DNA of 44,005 bases from Mycobacterium sp. (GTDB lineage: Bacteria; Actinomycetota; Actinomycetes; Mycobacteriales; Mycobacteriaceae): NCBI GenBank assembly GCA_025965975.1, contig JAOPVX010000066.1:1-44005 (forward strand). The letters run 5' to 3'. Position 1 is the stretch's first letter, and each line of letters begins with the position of its first letter. Of the stretch, positions 8,157-16,101 are shown piece after piece. Under the pieces are notes generated by a model that saw only the letters and a program-made list of their open reading frames with translations, had not been told where the DNA came from and made no database searches. The translations under genes were made by a program, and so were the position numbers.

Positions 8157-9598
8157 CCGCCCGCTCCCGGTGGGCTCGGTTGGGCGCCCTGCTCGGCGGG
8201 CAGCGGTACTGGAGCCGGTGTGCCGGGATCAGCGGGTGCCGGGCCCGGTGCCGGGCCGATGCCTTGCGGCTGCGCTGCGGCGGGGACCGACTGGCCGGTC
8301 GCGGCGGCGTCGGGCGCCGGCGGCAGCAGCAACGAGCTGAGGTCCGCATTGGACGGGATAACCGGTGGTGTCACACCGGGCAACGGTTGCCACTGCAACT
8401 GATTCAGCGGGGTCTGCGCCTTCGCTTGGGTTTCGGGGGTGTCGTAGATGATCTGGCCCTTGTAGGCCGTGATGCTGTTGATCGGATGGAACAGGATGGG
8501 CGGGAAGTTCATTGAGATACGCCGCAGCACCGGAGCCATCCGCTGGCGGCAGATCTCGGCGCGCTTGTAGTTGTCCGGGTTGGCGCCGACGTCGAAGGTG
8601 CCGCCGCAGATGAACTGCACCGGGTTGGCGAAGTTCGGCAGCGTCAAGATCCCACCCACGGTGCCCTGGGCCGGGTTGTAGATGTTGTAGAAGTTCGCCA
8701 GGCCGTTCGGCGTGACGTGCAGGACCTGCTCGATGTCGTCACTCTGGTTGGACAGGATCTTGGTGAAGTCGGCGAGCTTGTTGACCTGGCCGATCAGTGC
8801 CTCATTGTTGGTGCGCAGGAAGCCCTTGACGTCGGTGAGCGCCTGGTTGAGGGTGGCCAAGGTGCCGTCCAGGTTCGTGGAGCTGTCGGCCAACACCTGT
8901 GACACCGACGCGACGTGGTTGGAGAACTGCACGATCTGCTCGTTGCTCGATGACAACGCGTTGATGAGGATCTGCAGGTTCCTGATCGTGCCGAACAGGT
9001 CGGTGCGGGAGTCACCCAGGCGCCCCGCGGTCTGCGACAGTTCGCGCAGGGCCTGCCGGAACGAGTCACCGTTGCCGTCGAAGGTGTCGGCGGCCTGATT
9101 GACGAAGCTGCTCAGAGGCCCCTGCAGATCGCCCTGCCGCGGGCCGAGCTGCGCGCTCAGCTTCGTCAGTTGGTCCTTGACCTCGTCCCATTCGACCGGC
9201 ACCCCGGTACGGTCCAGATTGATGCTGGCTCCAGCGGCCAGCTTCGCCCCACCCGTGTATGCGGGGGTCAGCTGAATGAACCGGGCCGATACCAGGTTCG
9301 GCGCCACGATGATGGCCTTGGCGTCCGCAGGCAGGTCAACGCCGTCCTGCACCGTCATGGTGATCTTCACGTCCGAGGGCCTCGGCTCTATCGAGTCGAT
9401 CGTGCCGACCGGCACGCCCACCACCCTGACCTCGTCACCCTTGTAGAGCCCCACCGCGGAGCTGAAGTATCCGGTCACCTTGTGTCCGCCACGGGACGGC
9501 CACACCAGGTAGGCGCCTACGGCAAGCGTCACCACCAGCACGGCGGCGAGGGCGGGGCGGAGCCAGCGGCTGCGGTCGATGCGCGCGTTATGGGTCAT
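8153..9598 (-). CDS. mce4D: Mce-family substrate-binding protein Mce4D
   Basis: This encodes 481 residues. A single N-terminal membrane anchor (LRPALAAVLVVTLAVGAYLVW) precedes the MCE/MlaD domain (TGYFSSAVGLYKGDEVRVVG, VPVGTIDSI, FIQLTPAY) and a long helical domain to about residue 290. The C-terminal 80 residues are Pro/Ala-rich (AQPQGIGPAPGPAPADPG), as is common in Mce D and F subunits. The start overlaps the mce4C stop by four bases (ATGA), so translation is coupled. It is one of six Mce subunits thought to form a hetero-hexameric lipid tunnel. Confidence 0.93.
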   Translation of the reverse strand: MTHNARIDRSRWLRPALAAVLVVTLAVGAYLVWPSRGGHKVTGYFSSAVGLYKGDEVRVVGVPVGTIDSIEPRPSDVKITMTVQDGVDLPADAKAIIVAPNLVSARFIQLTPAYTGGAKLAAGASINLDRTGVPVEWDEVKDQLTKLSAQLGPRQGDLQGPLSSFVNQAADTFDGNGDSFRQALRELSQTAGRLGDSRTDLFGTIRNLQILINALSSSNEQIVQFSNHVASVSQVLADSSTNLDGTLATLNQALTDVKGFLRTNNEALIGQVNKLADFTKILSNQSDDIEQVLHVTPNGLANFYNIYNPAQGTVGGILTLPNFANPVQFICGGTFDVGANPDNYKRAEICRQRMAPVLRRISMNFPPILFHPINSITAYKGQIIYDTPETQAKAQTPLNQLQWQPLPGVTPPVIPSNADLSSLLLPPAPDAAATGQSVPAAAQPQGIGPAPGPAPADPGTPAPVPLPAEQGAQPSPPGAGG

Positions 9599-10656
9599 GG
9601 TGACTTCGGCCTGATAATCAGCCGCTCGGCGATGAAGCCTCGCAGGTAGTCGGCCAGGCTGTCCGGCAGCTTGCCGGGCTGGAAGTAGGTGTCGAGCAGG
9701 ACTTCGGCCAGCGACGCGGGCGGCAGGCCGTACAAGTTGATCTGGAAGCCGGGAGCGGAGCCGACCACCTCGCCCAGGGCCGTCGCGTACGGTGGCAGCC
9801 GCTTGAGCGCTTCGCTGATGTGGTCCTTATGCGCATTCAGGTTGTCCAGCACCAGGTTCAACTTGGTCAGTGCGGGGCCGAACTCGGTCTTGTTATCCGC
9901 GACGAATCCTGAAAGTTGCTGTGACACATCGTCGATACCGGCGATCAGGTTGCTCAGCGCCTGACGGCGTTCATCGAGTGCGGCGAACAACTGATTGCCG
10001 TCGACGATGAGTTGGTTGACCTGATCGGCCCGCTTCGCCAACACGTCCGAAACCGACTTCGCGCGGAACAGCAGTTGTTGCAGTGCCTCATCGCGCGCGT
10101 TGAGGCTGCGCGACAGCGAGGCCACACCGTCGAGTGCACCGCGCAGTTGCGGGGTGGCGTCGTGCAGGGTGTCGGTCAGCACACCCAACGCCTGCTCGAA
10201 CTTCGGCTTGTCCAGGTCACTGGCGTTCTGACCGAGATCCTGCAGCGCCGTGTTGAGGGTGTAGGGCGTCGTCGTGCGGCCGAGCGGGATCGTCCTTGAC
10301 GTGCCGCCGCCGCCGGGGGTCACCGCAAGGGACTTCTGACCTAGGACGGTGTCGGTCTTGATCGCCACCAGGGACTGGTCACCGACCTTGACGCTGCGGT
10401 CGACGGTGAAACTCACCTTGGCGGAGTCGCCGGCCAGCGCCACCGACGACACCGATCCGACCTTGATGCCCGACACGTTGACGTCGTTGCCCGGGGTGAT
10501 CCCGCCGGCGTCGGTGAAGTAGGCCTCGTACACCTTGCCCTGCGGGAAGAACGGCAGCTTGCTGTAGCCGAACGACACCAGCACCAGGCATGCCACCAGC
10601 GCGATCCCAAAGATCCCGGTGCGCAGCGGATTTGGTTCCTTCCTATTGTTTGACAG
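9595..10656 (-). CDS. mce4C: Mce-family substrate-binding protein Mce4C, probable CTG start
   Basis: MCE/MlaD domain (YEAYFTDAGGITPGNDVNVS, IKVGSVSSV) followed by the helical domain and a conserved end (ADYLRGFIAERLIIRPKSP). The first usual start codon is a GTG at 10594-10596 (333 residues), but it falls inside the membrane anchor. The same frame is open upstream and reads SNNRKEPNPLRTGIFGIAL, matching the PLRTGIFG seen in Mce4C proteins as I recall them. No ATG, GTG or TTG occurs there. A CTG at 10654-10656 lies 7 bases after AAGGGGAGG, a strong ribosome-binding site, and gives 353 residues. This start overlaps the mce4B 3' end by 14 bases. Family and domain are certain; the CTG start is an inference. 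Confidence 0.85.
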   Translation of the reverse strand: MSNNRKEPNPLRTGIFGIALVACLVLVSFGYSKLPFFPQGKVYEAYFTDAGGITPGNDVNVSGIKVGSVSSVALAGDSAKVSFTVDRSVKVGDQSLVAIKTDTVLGQKSLAVTPGGGGTSRTIPLGRTTTPYTLNTALQDLGQNASDLDKPKFEQALGVLTDTLHDATPQLRGALDGVASLSRSLNARDEALQQLLFRAKSVSDVLAKRADQVNQLIVDGNQLFAALDERRQALSNLIAGIDDVSQQLSGFVADNKTEFGPALTKLNLVLDNLNAHKDHISEALKRLPPYATALGEVVGSAPGFQINLYGLPPASLAEVLLDTYFQPGKLPDSLADYLRGFIAERLIIRPKSP

Positions 10657-11680
10657 GAGCGCACCTCCCCTTGGACGGGTCCGGCGGACCGCCGAACGGG
10701 ATCAGAATGTCGCTGCCGGCCGGACCGTTGATCTTCATCCGGATCGAGCAGTAGTAGATGTTGAAGAACGAGCCGTACGCGCCCAATGCGTTGAGCCGCA
10801 GATAGTTTTCGGCGAGCGGCTCGATCACGGAATTGACGTCGGCCTTCCGGTCATCCAGCCTCGTCGCCAGTGGCCGGACGTTCTCGATCACGCCCTGCAG
10901 GGGCCGCCGGGAGGTCTTCAACAGATCGGTCAGGTCCGACGAGGCCGACGCCAACGGCGGGATCGCCCCGGCGATGGAATCGCGGCCCTGGGCCAGTCCG
11001 GTGATCAGCTGCTGAAGTTGGTCGACGGAGGCATCGAACTGGGCAGCTTTTCCGTCGACAGTGCCCAAAACGGTGTTGAGGTTGTTGATCACGTCGCCGA
11101 TGAGCTGATCCCGGGCGGCAAGCGTAGTGGTGAAGGATCCGGTGGTCGACAACAGATCGGCCAACGCGCCGCCCTGGCCCTGCAGCAGCTCGATGACGGC
11201 GTTGCTGACCTCGTTGATCTTCGTGCCGTCGAGGCCCTTGAGGACCGGGCGCAAGCCGCCCAGCAGCGCATCCAGATCCAGGGCCGGCTGGGTGTTGCCC
11301 TTGACGATGGTGCCGCCCGGCGGAAGCTTCCGGAGGTCACCAGGTCCCGATGTGATCTCCAGATAGCGGTCGCCGACCAGGTTCTGGTAGCGGATCACGG
11401 CCTTGCTCGAGGTGTACAGCTGATACTTCTTGAGGACGTCGAAGGTGATGTCGACGGAGTTGTCGGGTGCGAGCTTGACGTCCTTGACCTTGCCGACCGG
11501 CACCCCGGCGATCCGGACGTCCTGCCCGGCCTTCAGCCGAGACGCGGTCTCGAAGTTGGCGTGATAGGTGCTGCCCGCCGCGAACCGGAACTGGCCGAAG
11601 GTGATCACCAGCCCCGCCGCGACGAGCAGCATCGCGACCGTGAAGATCACGACCTTGATCAGAGTCCTGTTGCCGCTCAT
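10643..11680 (-). CDS. mce4B: Mce-family substrate-binding protein Mce4B
   Basis: This encodes 345 residues. A membrane anchor lies at about residues 8-28 (IKVVIFTVAMLLVAAGLVI), then the MCE/MlaD domain (YHANFETASRLKAGQDVRIA, VPVGKVKDV, YLEITSGPG near residue 108) and the helical C-terminal domain ending without a proline tail. The start shares one base with the mce4A stop. The C-terminal codons contain the AAGGGGAGG that probably serves as ribosome-binding site for mce4C. Confidence 0.93.
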   Translation of the reverse strand: MSGNRTLIKVVIFTVAMLLVAAGLVITFGQFRFAAGSTYHANFETASRLKAGQDVRIAGVPVGKVKDVKLAPDNSVDITFDVLKKYQLYTSSKAVIRYQNLVGDRYLEITSGPGDLRKLPPGGTIVKGNTQPALDLDALLGGLRPVLKGLDGTKINEVSNAVIELLQGQGGALADLLSTTGSFTTTLAARDQLIGDVINNLNTVLGTVDGKAAQFDASVDQLQQLITGLAQGRDSIAGAIPPLASASSDLTDLLKTSRRPLQGVIENVRPLATRLDDRKADVNSVIEPLAENYLRLNALGAYGSFFNIYYCSIRMKINGPAGSDILIPFGGPPDPSKGRCAPVKQ

Positions 11681-12885
11681 CAGTAGTTATTCCGTTGGGC
11701 GTAGGCGCCGTTGAACAGGAACTGCAACGTCGACGGCGCGTCGAACTGCAGTTCGGTGTTGGGCTGGAACGGGACGTAGGCGTTGTCGGTCACCAGGAAT
11801 GGCGCGTGATACCACGATCCGCCGTACTGCTTGTTCGGGATGTCGGGCAGGCCGCGGCAGTTCGGGCCACCTGAGGCGTTGACGATCGGCAGGCTCTCCG
11901 GATAGGTGTACGCCGGCGCACCGGGCAGGAAGTTCGACGAGACGAACAGCCCGGGTTTGGTGCCGCCGATGATCGGACCGAACTTGTTCGCAGCCGTCAC
12001 CACTGCCTTCAGGAAGCAACCGAACTCCGGCGAGTAGTCGCCGAGCAGCTTCGTCGGCGCGCGGAACCGCTGGATCGCGGCGATGAAGTTGTCCTGCGCC
12101 GGAGCCAGGGTGTCGTACCCGTTGTTGGCCAGGCCGGTCGCGGCCAACAGTGTGGCGTTGAGGTTGTCCTGCTGGTCGACGATGGTGTTGCTGATGATGG
12201 GCACGTTGTTCAGCACGGTGACCAGGCCGGGCGCGGCGTCTCCGTACACGTTGGCCACCGCAGCCGTCTTCTGAAAGTCCTGTTGCAGCGTCGGCAGCTT
12301 CGGATTGAGCTGGGCCAGATAGCTGTTCAGCCCCGCCGTGGTTTGGCCGAGGTTGTCGCCGTTGCCCCGCAGGCCCTCCGCCAGGGCGCTGAGAGTCGCG
12401 TTCAGATCGACCGGGTCGACTTTGTGCAAGACGTCGACCAGCGTCTGGAACAGCGTGTTCACCTCGAGTTGCACCGACGAGGCCTGCACCTGACTACCCG
12501 GGCGCATCGGGGTCGGCGATGGCTTGCCCGGGGGCAGGAACTCCACCGACTTGGCGCCGAAAATCGTTGTGCCGGCGATGCGAACCACCGAATTGGACGG
12601 AACATAGCGCAACTGGCTGCTTTGCACCGCCAGCGTGAGCTTCGCCTGGTTGCCGGCGTACTCGATATCCTTGACCTTGCCGATCTGGATTCCGCGGTAC
12701 TTGACCTTGGCGTCTTTCTCCATCACCAGACCGGCCCGTGGCGATGTCACCGTCACCGGGTCCGTCGAGACGAAAGCCTGGTTGTACGAGAGGTATGTGA
12801 AGACGGCGGCAGCCACGATCAGCGCCGCGAGGATCGCTGCCGCGATCCTGACGTGCGTACGCTTCGCGCTGATATCCGACGCCAT
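11680..12885 (-). CDS. mce4A: Mce-family substrate-binding protein Mce4A
   Basis: This encodes 401 residues. The anchor is at about residues 12-32 (RIAAAILAALIVAAAVFTYL), followed by the MCE/MlaD domain (VTSPRAGLVMEKDAKVKYRG, IQIGKVKDI, SVEFLPPG) and the helical domain. The first Mce subunit of mce4 is the one most often tied to cholesterol uptake in M. tuberculosis. The ATG follows yrbE4B by nine bases and has its own AGAGGGG ribosome-binding site, the only clear gap among the transporter genes. Four cysteines occur in the mature part (GCFL, NCRG region). Confidence 0.93.
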   Translation of the reverse strand: MASDISAKRTHVRIAAAILAALIVAAAVFTYLSYNQAFVSTDPVTVTSPRAGLVMEKDAKVKYRGIQIGKVKDIEYAGNQAKLTLAVQSSQLRYVPSNSVVRIAGTTIFGAKSVEFLPPGKPSPTPMRPGSQVQASSVQLEVNTLFQTLVDVLHKVDPVDLNATLSALAEGLRGNGDNLGQTTAGLNSYLAQLNPKLPTLQQDFQKTAAVANVYGDAAPGLVTVLNNVPIISNTIVDQQDNLNATLLAATGLANNGYDTLAPAQDNFIAAIQRFRAPTKLLGDYSPEFGCFLKAVVTAANKFGPIIGGTKPGLFVSSNFLPGAPAYTYPESLPIVNASGGPNCRGLPDIPNKQYGGSWYHAPFLVTDNAYVPFQPNTELQFDAPSTLQFLFNGAYAQRNNY

Positions 12886-12894
12886 TGTTCCCCT

Positions 12895-13749
12895 CTAACC
12901 GGAGAGGTTGAAGTTACCGGTCCCGCCGTAAACGGCGAGAGAGATGAACAAAGTGATGACCACGACCACGACCAGCGACGTGCGGACGGCCTGCCCGACT
13001 GCGATGCCGACGCCGACCGGGCCACCGGATGCGTTGTAGCCGTAGTAGGTATGCACCAACATGACGGCGATCGACATCACGATGGCTTGCAGGAATGACC
13101 ACAGCAGGTCAGTCGGGATCAGGAAGGTGTTGAAGTAGTGGTCGTACAGGCCCGCGGACTGGCCGTTGATGAACACGGTGGTGAACCGGGCGGCGAAGAA
13201 GGCGGCCAGCACCGACAGCGAGTACAGCGGGATGATGGCGATCAGGCCGGCGATCAGCCGGGTGGACACCAGGTAGGACACCGAGTGCACTGCCATGGAT
13301 TCGACGGCGTCGATCTCCTCAGCGACGCGCATGGCGCCGAGCTGGGCGGTAGTGCCCGCGCCGATCGTGGCGGCCAGCGCGATGCCGGCCACCACCGGCG
13401 CGACGATGCGGACGTTGAGGAACGCCGAGAGGAAGCCGGTCAGCGCCTCGATGCCGATGTTGCCCAGCGATGAGTAGCCCTGCACGGCGATGACGCCGCC
13501 GGAGGCGAGGGTGAGGAAAGCCGCGACACCGACGGTTCCGCCGATGATCACCAGCGCGCCGGTCCCCATCGTCATCTCGGCGATCAGCCGCACGGTTTCC
13601 TTGCGGTACTTGGTGACCGCGTTGGGGATGTAGCGCACCGACTGGCCGTAGAACAGCGCCTGCTCACCGAAGTTGTCGACCGCCCGGGGCACCCGCGAGA
13701 AAAAGCGCCGCAGCCGCAGCGTGGTGTCGTAGCTCGTGAAGCCGCTCAT
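12895..13749 (-). CDS. yrbE4B: YrbE4B, MlaE-family permease of the Mce4 importer
   Basis: This 284-residue integral membrane protein of the MlaE/YrbE family is the second permease half of the ABC-type Mce4 importer; the ATPase (MceG/Mkl) is encoded elsewhere. Hydrophobic segments include GALVIIGGTVGVAAFLTLA and LIAGLIAIIPLYSLSVLAAF. The conserved cytoplasmic loop AMRVAEEIDAVESMAV carries the EExDA signature thought to contact the ATPase. The ATG overlaps the yrbE4A stop by four bases (ATGA). Confidence 0.94.
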   Translation of the reverse strand: MSGFTSYDTTLRLRRFFSRVPRAVDNFGEQALFYGQSVRYIPNAVTKYRKETVRLIAEMTMGTGALVIIGGTVGVAAFLTLASGGVIAVQGYSSLGNIGIEALTGFLSAFLNVRIVAPVVAGIALAATIGAGTTAQLGAMRVAEEIDAVESMAVHSVSYLVSTRLIAGLIAIIPLYSLSVLAAFFAARFTTVFINGQSAGLYDHYFNTFLIPTDLLWSFLQAIVMSIAVMLVHTYYGYNASGGPVGVGIAVGQAVRTSLVVVVVITLFISLAVYGGTGNFNLSG

Positions 13750-14510
13750 CGGACCAGAACCCGGACGCCGATGGCGGTCATGATGACGTTGATGACGAAC
13801 AGGCAGATGAAGGCGTAGACCACCGTCTCGTTGACCGCCGTCCCAACGCCTTTCGGTCCACCCTTCACGGTAAGGCCGCGGTAGCAGCCCACCAATCCGG
13901 CGACCACGCCGAACAGCAGGGCCTTGATCTCGGCCAGCACCAACTCACCGAGCCCGGTCAGCACCGTCAGTCCGTTGATGAACGCACCCGGGTTGACGCC
14001 CTGCAGGAACACCGAGAAGACGTAACCGCCGGCAATGCCGATCGCGCACACCAGCCCGTTGAGCAGGAGCGCGACGAAGGTGGAGGCGAGCACGCGCGGA
14101 ACCACCAGCCGCTGGATCGGATCGATACCAAGCACCCGCATCGCGTCGATTTCCTCGCGGATGGTGCGGGCACCGAGGTCGGCGCAGATCGCGGTCGCTC
14201 CGGCCCCCGCGACGACCAGCACGGTGACCACCGGGCCGAGCTGGGTGATGGTGCCGAACGCCGTGCCCGCGCCGGACAGGTCGGCAGCCCCGAGCTCACG
14301 AAGAAGGATGTTGAGGGTGAACGCCACCAGCACGGTGAACGGAATCGCGACCAGAAGCGTCGGGACGAGGGATACCCGCGCGATCATCCAGGTCTGATCA
14401 AGGAATTCCCTGAACTGGAACGGCCGCCGGAAAATTTTCGCGAAGGTGTCCAGGGACATTTCGACGAAACCGCCCACGGCCCGGGCCGGGGCCGCGAGCT
14501 GTTCGATCAA
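13746..14510 (-). CDS. yrbE4A: YrbE4A, MlaE-family permease of the Mce4 importer
   Basis: This 254-residue MlaE-family membrane protein is the first gene of the mce4 operon. Its EExDA loop is TIREEIDAMRVLGIDP. Hydrophobic segments include VSLVPTLLVAIPFTVLVAF and the C-terminal VVYAFICLFVINVIMTAIGV. The start is TTG at 14508-14510 (MIEQLAAPARAVGG), preceded by AGAAGGG with a 9-base spacer; this N-terminus agrees with my memory of the M. tuberculosis protein. The promoter region upstream holds two KstR boxes and a TATGAT -10-like element. Confidence 0.94.
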   Translation of the reverse strand: MIEQLAAPARAVGGFVEMSLDTFAKIFRRPFQFREFLDQTWMIARVSLVPTLLVAIPFTVLVAFTLNILLRELGAADLSGAGTAFGTITQLGPVVTVLVVAGAGATAICADLGARTIREEIDAMRVLGIDPIQRLVVPRVLASTFVALLLNGLVCAIGIAGGYVFSVFLQGVNPGAFINGLTVLTGLGELVLAEIKALLFGVVAGLVGCYRGLTVKGGPKGVGTAVNETVVYAFICLFVINVIMTAIGVRVLVR

Positions 14511-14627
14511 CCTCGGTTCCCTTCTCCGGGCGGTGCGTTCTGAATGTCCGCCATGGCGAAGAGTCGGTGACTATTCGTCGTGGCGTCCCTTCCACCGCTC
14601 GTTCGGACGTCGCTCTGTGTGAGCCGG

Positions 14628-14633
14628 ATCATA
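14628..14633 (-). promoter_or_regulatory. putative -10 element of the mce4 operon
   Basis: On the minus strand this reads TATGAT, one base from TATAAT. It lies 5 bases downstream of the KstR box at 14639-14652 in the direction of yrbE4A, so a repressor bound there would block the promoter. The predicted start of transcription is about 14621, giving a leader of roughly 110 bases. No -35 element was recognised. Confidence 0.45.
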
Positions 14634-14638
14634 CTAAC

Positions 14639-14652
14639 TAGAACACGTTCGC
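14639..14652. promoter_or_regulatory. KstR operator-like site 1 (mce4 promoter)
   Basis: TAGAACACGTTCGC matches the KstR consensus TnnAACnnGTTnnA except for the last base. KstR is the TetR-family repressor of cholesterol catabolism, released by sterol CoA thioesters. The site lies about 130 bases upstream of the yrbE4A start and adjoins a TATGAT -10-like element. Confidence 0.8.
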
Positions 14653-14727
14653 AGTGTCAAAGAACGGAAAATTATGACGATTTCACAGGATTTGTCCAGG
14701 TCAGAGCTAGTGTCATGCAAGTCATTC

Positions 14728-14741
14728 TGTAACGTGTTCTA
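14728..14741. promoter_or_regulatory. KstR operator-like site 2 (upstream of mce4)
   Basis: TGTAACGTGTTCTA is an exact match to TnnAACnnGTTnnA. It lies 75 bases beyond site 1, in the space between the hsd4A stop and yrbE4A. Since hsd4A ends here and does not start, both sites probably serve the mce4 promoter, giving it two operators. Confidence 0.85.
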
Positions 14742-14777
14742 GTGCAAACGCAACATTGCCACCGCGCACTGGCGCGA

Positions 14778-15722
14778 TCACGAGCCCATCAGCCCGGTCG
14801 CCGCGAAATTCAGCTTTGGGTCGCGTCCAGCAAAGTAATCGCGCATCGTGGAGCTGAGGTCGGCGAGCTCCCAGGCGTCCGCGTCGGCAGTGAATTGCCG
14901 CTCGGCACTCGGCGCAGACAGCAGGGTCACAGTTGGACCGTAGACGATGAACACCTGAGCGTTGACGCCTTCTGCCGCCGGCGAGGCCAGAAACCGGACC
15001 AGCGTCACCACATGTTCGGGCGACAGCGTGTCGGTCTGCCCCTCGTCCAGTTCCGGCGCGTCACCGAACACGTCGGCCGTCATCGCCGTGCGGGCCCGCG
15101 GGCAGATCGCGTTGGCGCGGACTCCGTAGCGTTCCAGCGCGCGGGCCGCCGACAGGGTCAACGCCGTGATACCCGCCTTGGCGGCGCCGTAATTGGCCTG
15201 TCCCTCTGGTCCGACCAGGCCGGCCTCCGACGACGTGTTGATGATCCGGCCGTACACCGACCCGGCAGTGCCTGATGTCGCCGGCCGAGCGGCTCCGGCC
15301 GCCTTGGCCTTCGACCGCCAGTAGGTGGCCGCGTTTCGGGTCAGCAGGAAGTGCCCGCGCAGATGCACGGCGATCACCGCATCCCACTCCTCGTCGGACA
15401 TGTTGAACAACATGCGGTCTCGGGTGATGCCCGCGTTGTTGACGACGATGCTCAGACCACCCAGCCCGTCGGCACAGCTCACCAACTCGTCCGCGGTGGC
15501 GCGCTGGCTAATATCGCCGGCTACCGCGACGGCCTTTGCTCCGGCGCTGCTGATCTCGTCAATCACGTCGGAGGCGTCCAGGGCGGCCGCGATGTCGTTG
15601 ACCACGACCGTCGCGCCGGCACGGGCCAGGCCGATCGCTTCCGCGCGCCCTAACCCGGCCGCCGCGCCCGTCACCACCGCGACCAGTCCGGAGAGATCGG
15701 TCGCGTCACCGTTTTCAGTCAA
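14778..15722 (-). CDS. hsd4A: short-chain dehydrogenase Hsd4A (Rv3502c-like, steroid side-chain 3-hydroxyacyl-CoA dehydrogenase)
   Basis: This 314-residue SDR has the NAD-binding TGAAAGLG (18-25), NNAG (95-98), a catalytic serine in NTSSEAG (about 164) and the YxxxK pair Y178/K182 in YGAAKAG. Orthologues oxidise the 3-hydroxyacyl-CoA of the sterol side chain and also show 17-beta-hydroxysteroid dehydrogenase activity. The internal loop before residue 150 (KAAGAARPATSGTAG) and the C-terminal extension past residue 260 are longer than in FabG. The start is TTG at 15720-15722, with AGAGGT overlapping the fdxD stop as ribosome-binding site, so it is read from the fdxD transcript. The promoter is probably the KstR-controlled one near 16044. 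Confidence 0.85.
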   Translation of the reverse strand: MTENGDATDLSGLVAVVTGAAAGLGRAEAIGLARAGATVVVNDIAAALDASDVIDEISSAGAKAVAVAGDISQRATADELVSCADGLGGLSIVVNNAGITRDRMLFNMSDEEWDAVIAVHLRGHFLLTRNAATYWRSKAKAAGAARPATSGTAGSVYGRIINTSSEAGLVGPEGQANYGAAKAGITALTLSAARALERYGVRANAICPRARTAMTADVFGDAPELDEGQTDTLSPEHVVTLVRFLASPAAEGVNAQVFIVYGPTVTLLSAPSAERQFTADADAWELADLSSTMRDYFAGRDPKLNFAATGLMGS

Positions 15723-15735
15723 TTTATGAATACCT

Positions 15736-15927
15736 CTAGCCTCGGCGGATCAGCGCGGCACGAGGGCATTCGGCGATCGCCTGCTCGGCCAGCTGCTCCT
15801 GGTCGGGGGGTACTTCATCCGTCTTGACGACGGCGTAGTCCTCGTCGTCAAGGTCAAACAACTCGGGAGCGATTCCCACGCACACGGCGTTACCCTCACA
15901 CCGATCACGGTCCACTTCCACTCGCAC
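15736..15927 (-). CDS. fdxD: 3Fe-4S-type ferredoxin FdxD
   Basis: This 63-residue acidic ferredoxin has three cluster cysteines: C10 and C16 in CEGNAVC, and C54 in CPRAA. The fourth ligand position of a 4Fe-4S cluster is N13, so a 3Fe-4S cluster is expected, as in other mycobacterial P450-associated ferredoxins. It may pass electrons to P450s such as Cyp142 or take them from acyl-CoA dehydrogenases; the partner is not shown by the sequence. The start is GTG at 15925-15927 with a very strong AAGGAGG ribosome-binding site. It precedes hsd4A by 13 bases. Confidence 0.88.
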   Translation of the reverse strand: MRVEVDRDRCEGNAVCVGIAPELFDLDDEDYAVVKTDEVPPDQEQLAEQAIAECPRAALIRRG

Positions 15928-16043
15928 GACTCAACCTCCTTGCACCCTGTGGGGCTGCCGGTCCATACCAGTCTCAGCTGGCTGCCCCACAATACGACCC
16001 GATCGGGGCCGGTTCGTGGACAACCGTCGCTGGACCCCAAGAC

Positions 16044-16057
16044 TAGAACGTGTTACA
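16044..16057. promoter_or_regulatory. KstR operator-like site 3 (fdxD-hsd4A / fadE26)
   Basis: TAGAACGTGTTACA is an exact match to TnnAACnnGTTnnA in the divergent region between fdxD (start 15927) and fadE26 (start 16102). On the minus strand the box runs straight into TAGTCT, a possible -10 hexamer for fdxD. It probably controls both directions. Confidence 0.88.
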
Positions 16058-16101
16058 ACCAGGGTGGTTGACGGGTACATCTAATAGCAGAGGACGACCG
16101 G

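Noticed and set aside
10619-11686. Plus-strand open frame of 355 codons opposite mce4B
   Set aside because: Antisense shadow of mce4B, with low-complexity composition and no recognisable family.
12283-13098. Plus-strand open frame of 271 codons opposite mce4A/yrbE4B
   Set aside because: It spans the junction of two certain genes on the other strand and has shadow-like composition.
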